Positions 1-8,528 of a DNA stretch of 64,000 bases are shown piece after piece. The stretch is from BM524 sp041554435. GTDB lineage: Bacteria > Bacteroidota > Bacteroidia > Bacteroidales > F082. Within the stretch, counting starts at the first letter, position 1; each line of letters opens with the position of its first letter. A model generated the notes under the pieces. That model saw only the letters and a list, made by a program, of their open reading frames with translations, was not told where the DNA came from and did no database searches. The DNA is taken from the NCBI GenBank assembly GCA_041554435.1, contig JBFFLX010000001.1, positions 7,879-71,878 on the forward strand, written 5' to 3'. Both the position numbers and the translations under genes were made by a program.

Positions 1-1
1 A

Positions 2-889
2 AATCGAACACCAATTCTTAGTTCTACTACCATTAACTCTAAGTTTAACTGCAATATTTTCTTTAAATGTGAGAATTTCCAGAAAGCAGGAGCATTCAAA
101 TCCAGAGGTGCTGTTAATGTAGTTTATTCCCTTAATGAAAGTCAGGCAAAAAATGGAGTTTGCACCCATTCATCGGGTAATCATGCACAGGCTTTAGCCA
201 GAGCTGCTGCCTCCAGAAATATCCCATCTTATATAGTAATGCCCTCAAATGCACCACAAGTAAAAGTGGAAGCCGTTAAAGAGTATGGCGGTATAATAAC
301 ATTTTGTGAGCCTACTCTGGAGGCGCGTGAATCAACATTACAAAGTGTAATGGAAAAAACCAAAGCATTTGAAGTCCATCCCTACAATAATTATGATATA
401 ATCGCAGCTCAGGCCACTGCCACAAAGGAGTTGCTGGAAGATGTAAATGCAGAATTAAACTTAATTCTTTGTCCTGTTGGAGGTGGTGGACTTTTAAGCG
501 GAACAGCACTAAGTAAGAATTATTATAGTAGTAATACAGTACTAATTGCCTGTGAACCTGAGGGAGCTGACGATGCTTACCAATCATTTAAGCAAAAAAA
601 ATTAATACCCAGTATTGAGCCAAATACCATAGCTGATGGTTTACTGACATCACTGGGGGAGAAAAATTTCGAAATTATTATTAAATATGTTGACGACATA
701 GTAACAGTTTCTGAAGACTCCATTGTTAATGCCATGAAGATGATTTATGAAAGGATGAAAATTGTTGTAGAACCATCATCTGCAGTCCCTCTTGCAGCAA
801 TTATTGAAAATAAAGTTGATGTAAGAAATAAGAATGTTGGGATAATAATCTCGGGGGGAAATGTAGATCTGGGGAAACTTCCTTTTTAA
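2..889 (+). CDS. Threonine dehydratase / serine racemase-like PLP enzyme (5' end cut by window)
   Basis: The frame is open from base 2, so the N-terminus (probably 20-30 residues) lies outside the window. The PLP-lysine motif FQKAGAFKSRGA is visible at bases 80-115, followed by SSGNHAQALA and the glycine-rich phosphate loop PVGGGGLLSG. These are the signatures of fold-type II PLP enzymes of the threonine ammonia-lyase/serine racemase group, which deaminate threonine or serine or racemise serine in the cytosol. About 295 residues are visible and the protein ends soon after the catalytic domain (IISGGNVDL), so there is no C-terminal ACT-like regulatory domain. That argues for a catabolic or serine-racemase type rather than the isoleucine-regulated biosynthetic IlvA. 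The substrate cannot be fixed from sequence alone. Confidence 0.85.
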   Translation, partial: NRTPILSSTTINSKFNCNIFFKCENFQKAGAFKSRGAVNVVYSLNESQAKNGVCTHSSGNHAQALARAAASRNIPSYIVMPSNAPQVKVEAVKEYGGIITFCEPTLEARESTLQSVMEKTKAFEVHPYNNYDIIAAQATATKELLEDVNAELNLILCPVGGGGLLSGTALSKNYYSSNTVLIACEPEGADDAYQSFKQKKLIPSIEPNTIADGLLTSLGEKNFEIIIKYVDDIVTVSEDSIVNAMKMIYERMKIVVEPSSAVPLAAIIENKVDVRNKNVGIIISGGNVDLGKLPF

Positions 890-928
890 ATTATTATTCT
901 TCGTAATTTTACATTTTTAATACTTAAT

Positions 929-1642
929 ATGGAAACAGGACTTTATTTAATACCTACTACTTTAGGGGATTTCAACACTGCAGAAAAAGTTTTACCCGAC
1001 TATAATGTTCAGTTAACACATAAAATAAACATATTCATTGTTGAGCAGCTTAGAACTGCAAGAAGGTTTTTGAAAAAGATAAAACATCCCACCGATATTG
1101 ATGATATGACTTTTTTGGAACTCAATAAACATACTGATTACAATAAGGTTTCAAATTATCTTAATCCAATTAAAAATGGTGAATCTATTGGTTTGCTTTC
1201 TGAAGCCGGTACTCCATGCATAGCTGATCCGGGATCTGTTATTGTAAAACTTGCCCACGAAAAATCCATTAAAGTTTTTCCATTAATCGGGCCAAATTCC
1301 ATAATTTTATCTCTTATGGCATCTGGCTTTAATGGGCAGAATTTTAGTTTTCATGGATACCTTCCTGTGGAAAAAAACACAAGAGCAAAAAGTTTACAAA
1401 AACTGGAATCTCAATGTGGTATAAATAATCAAACTCAAATATTTATTGAAACTCCATATAGGAATAATGCTATGTTCTCAAGCATTTTAAAAAATTGTAA
1501 AAAACAAACCATGTTATGTGTTGCTTCAAATATAAGTCTTGATAATCAATACATTAAATCCATGAGTGTTTCGCAATGGGCAAAAGAAAAAGTGGACCTC
1601 GATAAGAAGCCCACTATATTTTTATTATCTAAAGGAGATTAA
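929..1642 (+). CDS. RsmI-family SAM-dependent methyltransferase
   Basis: 237 residues of the tetrapyrrole-methylase-like fold used by RsmI, which 2'-O-methylates C1402 of 16S rRNA. Visible family motifs are GLYLIPTTLGD at the N-terminus, LLSEAGTPCIADPG in the SAM/substrate pocket, GPNSIILSLMASGF, and IETPYRN. The start is an ATG that follows the dehydratase stop by 39 bases. Compared with canonical RsmI (about 280 aa) it is short, and the N-terminal motif is PTTLGD rather than PTPIGN. It is therefore a Bacteroidota subfamily member whose exact rRNA target is inferred. Its stop lies in a 14-bp palindrome (1637-1650) shared with the convergent slyD gene. Confidence 0.8.
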   Translation: METGLYLIPTTLGDFNTAEKVLPDYNVQLTHKINIFIVEQLRTARRFLKKIKHPTDIDDMTFLELNKHTDYNKVSNYLNPIKNGESIGLLSEAGTPCIADPGSVIVKLAHEKSIKVFPLIGPNSIILSLMASGFNGQNFSFHGYLPVEKNTRAKSLQKLESQCGINNQTQIFIETPYRNNAMFSSILKNCKKQTMLCVASNISLDNQYIKSMSVSQWAKEKVDLDKKPTIFLLSKGD

Positions 1643-1659
1643 GCTTAATCTACTATAAT

Positions 1660-2166
1660 TTAGTGCTGATGTCCCTCTGGTCCATGAACGTGACCATGTG
1701 AAAGTTCTTCTTCCAAGGCATCTCTAACATCCAGAATTTTTCCGGAAAAATATAAATCCTGCCCTGACAATGGATGATTAAAGTCCATAACAACGCCATC
1801 TTCTTCAATGGCAATTACTTTTCCTTCAATAACATGCCCGTCATTATTTTGCATTGGAATATATTTGCCAACCTGAACAAGTTCTGTATCCATTTCTCCA
1901 TTATTCATGAAGATACTTTTATCAAGTTTTACTATATCCTGGTCTGAGCCATCACCGTAGGCATCTTTGGACGCTAGTTCGAATCCAAATTCTTCACCTT
2001 CTGTTAATCCGTTTAAGTTGTTCTCAAATGCTGGTAGCAAGGAGCCTACACCAAATAAATGAACAAATGGTTTGTCTTCTTTAACTTCTTGAATAACTGC
2101 TCCGTCAGCATTTCCGGCTTTAAGAGTGTAAGTAAGTGTTACTACTTTATTTTTTTCAATTTTCAT
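1660..2166 (-). CDS. slyD: FKBP-type peptidyl-prolyl isomerase, SlyD-like
   Basis: 168 residues. The N-terminal half has the FKBP fold split by an insert-in-flap (IF) chaperone domain, as in SlyD: FVHLFGVGSLLPAFENNLNGL, then the GEEFGFEL and DAYG motifs, then the IF segment and the return strand MDFNHPLSGQDLYFSGK. The C-terminus is His-rich (SHGHVHGPEGHQH), the nickel-binding tail typical of SlyD. The predicted role is cytosolic proline isomerisation, chaperoning and Ni delivery. It is transcribed alone, with a good -7 element at 2264-2271. Confidence 0.9.
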   Translation of the reverse strand: MKIEKNKVVTLTYTLKAGNADGAVIQEVKEDKPFVHLFGVGSLLPAFENNLNGLTEGEEFGFELASKDAYGDGSDQDIVKLDKSIFMNNGEMDTELVQVGKYIPMQNNDGHVIEGKVIAIEEDGVVMDFNHPLSGQDLYFSGKILDVRDALEEELSHGHVHGPEGHQH

Positions 2167-2263
2167 ATAGAATATATTATTTAAAAATGTTATCCCAAAG
2201 GATAATCTTTATATAATTTCCCGTAAATATTTGTTTAAAAAAGAAATAAAAATTTACAGGCTG

Positions 2264-2271
2264 CAAAAGTA
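2264..2271 (-). promoter_or_regulatory. -7 promoter element of slyD
   Basis: The minus strand reads TACTTTTG, matching the Bacteroidota -7 consensus TAnnTTTG, followed by CAGCC. It lies about 98 bases upstream of the slyD ATG. The -33 element is not distinct. Confidence 0.5.
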
Positions 2272-2353
2272 ATAAAAATACAGGATTAGGAAAGTTTATC
2301 AAATTCTTAATAATACTTGAAGTTTGTTAAAGAAGAATAACTATATTTGGATT

Positions 2354-3364
2354 ATGCGAAAATTTTATACAATTAGTGTTTTTTTTATATTTTTATTGCT
2401 GATTTATTCATGTAATACTTCTAAGCAAATATCTGAATCTAAAGCAGATTCAGAAAATGCGCGCAATTCAAAACTGGTTGAAACTATAAATATAATTTCT
2501 CCATCCATTATAAAGATAGATGTGTTGGGATTTTATAAAACATGGTATTTTGGGGAGGAAAAATTTATGCTCCTTGAAAAAATTGATTATAACAAAATTG
2601 ATGAAGAATGTGTTTTTTCTGAAATTACTTCTGAAACAATAAGTGGCACTGCAATAGTTTTATCCTCAACTAATGAAATAAGCGGTATGATTACCTGCGC
2701 CCATGTTGTGGATTACCCTGATACAGTAGTTACTTACCATAACACAAATAAATCAATAGTAAGGTCTATTTCTATTAAGCAGCAGCAAAACATATATGTA
2801 TCGGGCAAATCGATAGACAATAAGATTGAAATTATTGCTATGGATGAGAAAAGTGATTTGGCGTTTCTAAAGAGGACTATTTCAACCAATGAAATGATAC
2901 CTCCTTCTTTTTCATTAAAAAAGGGTAAAGTTGAGAAATTGGAATGGGGATCAAAAATATATGTTCTGGGATATCCTTTGGGAAAATTTATGATAACAGA
3001 AGGGATAGTTAGTGTTAATAAATCCACAAATAAAAGGTTTATTAGTGATGCTCTATTTAATAGAGGAATTAGTGGCAGCCCGGTATTTGGATTACAAGAT
3101 GAAAGTTCAGATTATGTGTGGTTGGGAATGGCAAGTTCTGCTGCATCTCAAAGTTTTGATTACTTAGAACCAAAGGATAGCAGAGAGGGGTATCAAAACT
3201 TTAATGAAGATGTATACCAAGGAGCCATAGTTAAAAATAAGCAGTTAATAAATTATGGTGTAACTTATTCTATTTCAATTGAAGAAATAGTTACATTTGT
3301 GGCCAATAATAGGATGGCAATTAGTCGTGCCGGATTTGATGCTGATTTAATCATTTCTAAATAA
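2354..3364 (+). CDS. Trypsin-like (HtrA/S1C-type) serine protease lipoprotein
   Basis: 336 residues from the ATG at 2354. That start gives a clean lipoprotein signal peptide ending in the lipobox LIYSC (Cys20); an in-frame TTG 30 bases upstream would bury it. The catalytic triad is recognisable: His117 in TCAHVVD, Asp168 in KSDLAFLK, and Ser242 in RGISGSPVFG. No PDZ domain follows, unlike DegP/HtrA. The protein is probably an envelope-anchored periplasmic protease. It ends 15 bases before the phosphoglycosyl transferase gene and is probably co-transcribed with it, so it may act on envelope polysaccharide machinery; that link is inference. Similarity to the Deg family is motif-level only. Confidence 0.75.
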   Translation: MRKFYTISVFFIFLLLIYSCNTSKQISESKADSENARNSKLVETINIISPSIIKIDVLGFYKTWYFGEEKFMLLEKIDYNKIDEECVFSEITSETISGTAIVLSSTNEISGMITCAHVVDYPDTVVTYHNTNKSIVRSISIKQQQNIYVSGKSIDNKIEIIAMDEKSDLAFLKRTISTNEMIPPSFSLKKGKVEKLEWGSKIYVLGYPLGKFMITEGIVSVNKSTNKRFISDALFNRGISGSPVFGLQDESSDYVWLGMASSAASQSFDYLEPKDSREGYQNFNEDVYQGAIVKNKQLINYGVTYSISIEEIVTFVANNRMAISRAGFDADLIISK

Positions 3365-3379
3365 ATACTAGAATAAAGA

Positions 3380-4186
3380 GTGACTAAAAAATATAAAAAA
3401 GAGGCAGGATCTTTTGAGGAATTTAGAATTAGGCGAGGCAAAAGAATATTCGATATTGGATTCTCCTTATTAGCCATAATTTTCTTTTTACCAATAATGC
3501 TCATCATTGCCTTATTAATAAAACTGGAGAGCAAGGGCCCCGTATTTTATATAAGTAAACGTATAGGAACTGGTTACGACATATTTAACTTCTATAAGTT
3601 TAGATCCATGAGGCTGGGAGCTGATATGGAACGCGCCAAATTATCTAAAATGAACGAATATCTTATTAGTTATAAAGACAAAACGGATTTGTTCAAAAAT
3701 ATAGAAGAATGCCCCGATTGTGCTATGGTTGAAGGAACTTGTTCCCCGCTGCTTTATATAGATGGTGTAGAAATTTGTGAGAATCTCTACTTAAAAAAGA
3801 AGAGAGAGGTTTTACTTAAGAATACTTTCTTTAAGGTTAAAAACGACCCCAGAGTAACTAAGGTAGGCAAGTTTATAAGAGCAACTAATTTGGATGAATT
3901 ACCTCAGTTTTTCAATGTTCTCAAAGGAGATATGTCGATAGTTGGTAATAGGCCATTACCTATTTACGAAGCAGAAAAACTTACAACCGATGAGTGGGCT
4001 TATAGATTTTTAGCTCCGGCAGGAATTACTGGCTTATGGCAGATAAGCAAAGGCGGATTTAGTCATGCAGAGGAAAGAATACGGATGGACAACCGCTACT
4101 CTCTTGTTTCAAGCCCTCTTGCCGATTTAAAGATTATACTTAAAACTATTCCAACAATATTTTATTTTCATCGCAACCCATATTAG
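3380..4186 (+). CDS. Sugar transferase (monotopic phosphoglycosyl transferase) with Cys-rich insert
   Basis: 268 residues starting at GTG. Family features are the N-terminal hydrophobic re-entrant helix (residues 23-48), GPVFYISKRIGTGYDIFNFYKFRSM, and the catalytic Asp-Glu dyad in LDELPQ followed by VLKGDMSIVGNRPLP and APAGITGLWQ. Such enzymes transfer a sugar phosphate to undecaprenyl phosphate, the first committed step of exopolysaccharide, O-antigen or glycoprotein glycan assembly. Between KFRSM (residue 77) and NDPRVT (residue 155) there is an insert of about 70 residues containing four cysteines (111, 114, 121, 133), possibly a metal site. The 3' end overlaps the convergent M48 protease gene by 4 bases. 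No other glycan genes are adjacent. Confidence 0.88.
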   Translation: MTKKYKKEAGSFEEFRIRRGKRIFDIGFSLLAIIFFLPIMLIIALLIKLESKGPVFYISKRIGTGYDIFNFYKFRSMRLGADMERAKLSKMNEYLISYKDKTDLFKNIEECPDCAMVEGTCSPLLYIDGVEICENLYLKKKREVLLKNTFFKVKNDPRVTKVGKFIRATNLDELPQFFNVLKGDMSIVGNRPLPIYEAEKLTTDEWAYRFLAPAGITGLWQISKGGFSHAEERIRMDNRYSLVSSPLADLKIILKTIPTIFYFHRNPY

Positions 4187-5418
4187 TGCTTCTTTTTTAT
4201 TGCTGCGATACGCTGCAGAAGAGTGGGGTGGGAGTAATGAAAGAAAACATACAATTTGTGCGGTGTAAGGTTACTCAAATTGTTTACCGATAATTTTTTA
4301 AGAGAATTTATCAGATATTCCCCAAATCCATATTCGTTAGCAAATTCATCAGCCTCAAATTCATTCGACCGGGAAAGTTTATTGGTAGAAATCCCTATTA
4401 AAAATGAAATTGGAGAGTATAAAAGCCCAAATGCTATAATTCCCATATAAAAACTCGGTTCGATAGCCCCAATGGATTTTGATACTTCCGGATATTCGAG
4501 AGCTATAGATAATAGAAAGAGCATTGCAGCACTTTGGAAAATTGAAATTGCCAAGCCTTTGTATATGTGCTTCTTTTTATAATGGCCAATTTCATGAGCA
4601 AGTACAGCAACTATCTCATCATCTGTTAAATCATTGATTAATGTGTCGAACAATACTATCATTTTTTTTGGGCCAAAACCCGAAAAATATGCATTAGCTT
4701 TCGTACTTCTTTTACTGCCATCTATGGTGTAAATATTTTTTAATTTGAAATTACACTTATATGCGAAATCACTAATCTTTTGTTTTAAACTACCATCTTC
4801 CAAAGGCATTAATTTGTTAAAAAGCGGAACTATTAAACTCGAATAAAACATAGCCATGAAAATCATAAAAGCAGTTAAACCACCCAAAACAACAGGAACA
4901 AAAAGATTGTTTAACGACAACCATGCCCATAAAATAAAACTCATTAAAGCACCACCAATAAGCACTGATACTAACCATGATTTTAATTTATCTCCAATAA
5001 ACGTTTTAGGAGTGGTTTTGTTAAAGCCGTATTTTTCTTCAATAACAAAAGTAGAATATATTTGAAAGGGCAAAGTAATTAAATCAAATGACAAACCTAT
5101 TATTCCAAAAAACGCAAGTGTCCTAAGGTATTCATTATCAGTAATATCTCTCACTAAGCCATCGATAAATGTAAAGCCACCAAAAAACAGCATTCCCAGA
5201 ATTATTAATAAACTAAAAATACTGCTTACAAGAGAGAACTTAGAGGTCTCCTTTTCGTAGAGTTGCGACTTTTTGTATTTATCTTCTTCATAAATACCAT
5301 TTAACTCTTTAGGTAATTCTTCTTTTAAACTTTTAATATTGAGGTAGTCGAGATATTTTTCAAAAATAAAATCGAATATAATTATGCCAATAATAAGCCA
5401 AAACAATATGGTTTCCAT
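4183..5418 (-). CDS. M48 family metallopeptidase, CAAX prenyl protease 1 (Ste24)-like
   Basis: 411 residues with several transmembrane helices. The zinc motif HExxH appears in AVLAHEIGHYKKKH, and the downstream RSNEFEADEFA supplies the third ligand Glu. YFSGFGPKKMIVLFDTL also matches Ste24/HtpX-type enzymes. The full-length multi-TM architecture (N-terminal helices, helices before the zinc site, a pair after it) is that of Ste24 rather than HtpX. It is probably an inner-membrane quality-control protease. It lies 27 bases downstream of the VWA protein gene and may share its transcript. Confidence 0.88.
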   Translation of the reverse strand: METILFWLIIGIIIFDFIFEKYLDYLNIKSLKEELPKELNGIYEEDKYKKSQLYEKETSKFSLVSSIFSLLIILGMLFFGGFTFIDGLVRDITDNEYLRTLAFFGIIGLSFDLITLPFQIYSTFVIEEKYGFNKTTPKTFIGDKLKSWLVSVLIGGALMSFILWAWLSLNNLFVPVVLGGLTAFMIFMAMFYSSLIVPLFNKLMPLEDGSLKQKISDFAYKCNFKLKNIYTIDGSKRSTKANAYFSGFGPKKMIVLFDTLINDLTDDEIVAVLAHEIGHYKKKHIYKGLAISIFQSAAMLFLLSIALEYPEVSKSIGAIEPSFYMGIIAFGLLYSPISFLIGISTNKLSRSNEFEADEFANEYGFGEYLINSLKKLSVNNLSNLTPHKLYVFFHYSHPTLLQRIAAIKKKH

Positions 5419-5445
5419 TTCAAATATTATTTAGTTATTTTAGAA

Positions 5446-7527
5446 TTAATACGAACCCATATATTTTCTGATAAACCATTCAGAAATTAAGAGTATTAAA
5501 ATTGTTGCAAGCAAAGCAAACAAATTATTTAAGCCTTTGTAAGTATTTGAATAACTTACTCTTTTGCTTGAATTAATATTATTCAAATAAACGTTAACAC
5601 TATCATAATTACTAAGTTCAACAAAATGTCCCTGGCTTCTTGCAGATAGTTTGTAAAGTTGGCTAAAGTTGGCTTTTAATTGCTGAAATTCTTTTTTATT
5701 TTTTGTTACCAGAAATGCTCCCTTATCAGAGAATATTTCCTCTTTATACTTAGTTGTGGCATTGAATTTATAACTTCCTGGTTCTAAGTTTTGTATATCC
5801 AACTTGTAAATGCCATTGTCGGGTGTGTATATAAAGTCGAATTTCTCATTTTTCTCATTTGTAAGTTGCAGATTTATTTCAGCATCTTCTATGGGCTCAA
5901 ATGATTTATTGTAGAATTCAGCTTGTAGGCTAATTTTACCGGGTATGTAGTATTCACCACTACTATGAACCCTTAACCTTCTCTTATCTTGTTTTACACT
6001 AAGGAATTGAACAATTTTTCCCACAATATTATCGAAATCTGAAAACTCTTTCTTTTCAATATATACATGATTTCTCCACTTCCAAATACCGGTACCCATA
6101 ATTAATGCCTTCTTTATGCCTTCGTCCTCAATAAAATATATTAGTGGAAAGTTCGATTTAATATCATTGATTTTCTGCCATGCTAACACCTTCGAATTAT
6201 CGATTCCAGAAAAATTTAAAAGGGGAATTTGCAGAGGGGGAAGCCTTTCAATTAATTCTTTATCAATATTATCAATCTTGAAATAAGAAAAATTTGTATT
6301 TATAGAAGCAGTGCTGTTATCGTAATTTCTCAATCCGGAACTTATTCCGGAATTCTGGAAATAATATCTCAAAGTATTTATATCAGTTTGCTTCCCAACT
6401 ATGCCAAGGATTGCTAGTTTATGGGTTTTGGCTTCCTTTATAATTTTTGGAATTTTATAGTTGACAGAGGGTAATTGATGTAAAATTAACAAGTTATAAT
6501 TTTCTAAATTTTCTATTTTATTATAGGCAAATTTTATCTCCACACTATAATTTTTAAAACTTTCCAGCGATTGCTTCAGGGCTGATAAATCAGGATGGGG
6601 AGAGTTTGCTATAATCAGTATCTTTTGTTTCGAATCGATAATATCAATGTAAATATCCGATTCATTGTTCTTGGTGTTGTTTTCTTCAATTTCGCTTTCA
6701 AGTTCAAATCTCAAATGCATTTTACCTGCCTCTTTTGTGATAAATGAGAATGGAATAGTTTTGTTAAATGCCTGATTAGTAATGTCTATGCTTTTGCTTT
6801 CGATAAATTTGCCTTGCTGATAGGTTTTAAGTTTTACTTTTTCGTTTTTCATGCCGAAGGCGGAAAAATTAAATTCAACGGCAATATTTTCATTTAAATA
6901 GTTAATACTATTATAGCTTATGTCGTTAATTTTTAAGTCGGCTAAACTGGAAGTGTCTCCAACTCCAACAGTAAATATTTTATAAGTACTACCAATATTT
7001 ATGTCTCCGGGTCTTCTGCCCTTATTATAAATGCCGTCTCCAATTAAAACCAGTCCTTCTACTTCAGTAGATGAATAGTGTTTGTCGATATAGTTAAGTA
7101 GTTGAGAGTAATCTGAATAGCTGTCTGTAAAATCCGGGTTTTGAAATTTTATTTCTTCTCCAAAAGAAATGTTTTCAATGTCGAAATCATTTTCGAATTC
7201 ACTAACTGTTTTATTAATATTATCACTTAACTTTTTGTTTATATTGATGGAATCTTTTGAAGCCATCATTGACATAGAATTATCCACAGCAATAATTAGT
7301 TTGGGTTTTTGTATTTTCTTTTGAGTTGTTTTTACGAAAGGTTTTAGTAGCAATAAGCATATCAAGCCAACCGACAGAAATCGGAAGAAGAATAAGAGAT
7401 AATTGTAAAATTTGCTGAGTTTGTTCTTTTTGTTATTCCAATACAAAATTCCAGCATAGATTAGGCCAATTAATACTGGAAATATTAAGGCCCACATCGG
7501 ATAATCTATGCTAAATTGACTAATCAT
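5446..7527 (-). CDS. VWA domain-containing membrane protein
   Basis: 693 residues. Two N-terminal membrane segments (about 12-29 and 40-62) are followed by a von Willebrand A domain whose metal-ion site DxSxS is visible as DNSMS. Next comes a long beta-rich region likely to fold as Ig-like repeats, then a final C-terminal membrane helix (LFALLATILILLISEWFI). This two-TM/VWA/one-TM layout resembles the Bat/aerotolerance-type and related VWA proteins of Bacteroidota, but no specific role is established. The body is predicted to lie in the periplasm. It is followed on the same strand by the Ste24-like protease. Confidence 0.7.
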   Translation of the reverse strand: MISQFSIDYPMWALIFPVLIGLIYAGILYWNNKKNKLSKFYNYLLFFFRFLSVGLICLLLLKPFVKTTQKKIQKPKLIIAVDNSMSMMASKDSININKKLSDNINKTVSEFENDFDIENISFGEEIKFQNPDFTDSYSDYSQLLNYIDKHYSSTEVEGLVLIGDGIYNKGRRPGDINIGSTYKIFTVGVGDTSSLADLKINDISYNSINYLNENIAVEFNFSAFGMKNEKVKLKTYQQGKFIESKSIDITNQAFNKTIPFSFITKEAGKMHLRFELESEIEENNTKNNESDIYIDIIDSKQKILIIANSPHPDLSALKQSLESFKNYSVEIKFAYNKIENLENYNLLILHQLPSVNYKIPKIIKEAKTHKLAILGIVGKQTDINTLRYYFQNSGISSGLRNYDNSTASINTNFSYFKIDNIDKELIERLPPLQIPLLNFSGIDNSKVLAWQKINDIKSNFPLIYFIEDEGIKKALIMGTGIWKWRNHVYIEKKEFSDFDNIVGKIVQFLSVKQDKRRLRVHSSGEYYIPGKISLQAEFYNKSFEPIEDAEINLQLTNEKNEKFDFIYTPDNGIYKLDIQNLEPGSYKFNATTKYKEEIFSDKGAFLVTKNKKEFQQLKANFSQLYKLSARSQGHFVELSNYDSVNVYLNNINSSKRVSYSNTYKGLNNLFALLATILILLISEWFIRKYMGSY

Positions 7528-7545
7528 ATTCTAAGTTTAGGAATA

Positions 7546-7579
7546 AAACAAAAAGCAGACCTTAATAGTTAAGATCTGC
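7546..7579 (-). terminator. Rho-independent terminator after fabG
   Basis: On the minus strand an 11-bp stem (GCAGATCTTAA / TTAAGGTCTGC, one G-U wobble) with a 3-base loop is followed by TTTTTGTTT. It lies 27 bases past the fabG stop. Confidence 0.75.
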
Positions 7580-7605
7580 AATTAAATTTAAATTTTGTTT
7601 AAATA

Positions 7606-8352
7606 TTATGTGTCCATACCTCCGCAAACATTAATTACCTGTCCTGATACATAGGATGATAAATCGGAAGCGAGGAATGTTGCTACACTAGCTACGTCCT
7701 CAGGTTTTCCGGAACGACGAAGAGGGATAGTTTTTATCCATGCTTCTCTAACATCTTCCTTAAGTTTATGAGTCATTTCTGTTTCGATAAATCCGGGTGC
7801 TATTGCATTGCAACGAATATTACGTGATCCCAATTCCTGAGCAATGGATTTTGTAAAGCCAATCATTCCAGCTTTTGAAGCAGAATAATTTGATTGCCCT
7901 GCATTTCCGCTAACTCCAACTACCGAACTCATATTTATGATTGTTCCAAATCTTTGTTTCATCATTGGTTTTTGCACGGCTTTTGTAAGATTAAAAACCG
8001 ATTTAAGGTTAACTGTTAAAACCATATCCCAGTCTTTTTCCTGCATACGCATCAAGAGGTTGTCACGAGTAATACCTGCATTATTAACAAGTATGTCTAT
8101 TTTTTCAAAATCTGTTATAACATCTTGTACGAGTTTTTCACTATCTTCAAAAGAAGCAGCATTGGATGCATATCCTTTTGCTTTGATATTTAATGAGTTA
8201 AGTTCTTGTTCGGTCTCTTTCATGAACTCGTCATAATTTAGGTCGGTAAAAGCAATATTTGCTCCTTCTTCAGCAAATTTCATTGCTATTGCTTTGCCGA
8301 TACCTCTGGCAGCACCTGTAATTAATGCAGTTTTACCATCAAGTAATTTCAT
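7606..8352 (-). CDS. fabG: 3-oxoacyl-[acyl-carrier-protein] reductase
   Basis: 248 residues from the ATG at 8352; an in-frame TTG three codons upstream is the less likely start. It is a short-chain dehydrogenase with the NADPH motif TGAARGIG, NNAG (LVNNAGITRDNL), the catalytic Ser in MSSVVG, and YSASK carrying the Tyr-Lys pair. The C-terminus SYVSGQVINVCGGMDT is characteristic of FabG. It catalyses the first reduction of fatty-acid elongation. The gene is monocistronic, with a -7 element upstream and a clear terminator. Confidence 0.93.
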   Translation of the reverse strand: MKLLDGKTALITGAARGIGKAIAMKFAEEGANIAFTDLNYDEFMKETEQELNSLNIKAKGYASNAASFEDSEKLVQDVITDFEKIDILVNNAGITRDNLLMRMQEKDWDMVLTVNLKSVFNLTKAVQKPMMKQRFGTIINMSSVVGVSGNAGQSNYSASKAGMIGFTKSIAQELGSRNIRCNAIAPGFIETEMTHKLKEDVREAWIKTIPLRRSGKPEDVASVATFLASDLSSYVSGQVINVCGGMDT

Positions 8353-8431
8353 CTGTTTCAATATATTTATTAATAAATCGCTTTTTTAATTTTCTATTTC
8401 TACAATAAAATAATCTAAATTTTAGAAGCGT

Positions 8432-8439
8432 CAAATATA
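8432..8439 (-). promoter_or_regulatory. -7 promoter element of fabG
   Basis: The minus strand reads TATATTTG followed by ACGC, an exact TAnnTTTG match about 80 bases upstream of the fabG ATG. Confidence 0.5.
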
Positions 8440-8528
8440 GTTTAAAAATTTCTACTTAGAATTTGACTATTTATTAAATAAGCATAAAGTAATAATAGTA
8501 TAACAATGATACAATGTTGTAGGATCGT

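Noticed and set aside
1637..1650. 14-bp palindrome between rsmI-like gene and slyD as terminator
   Set aside because: GATTAAGCTTAATC can form only a short AT-rich stem and lacks T-runs; perhaps weak transcription pausing.
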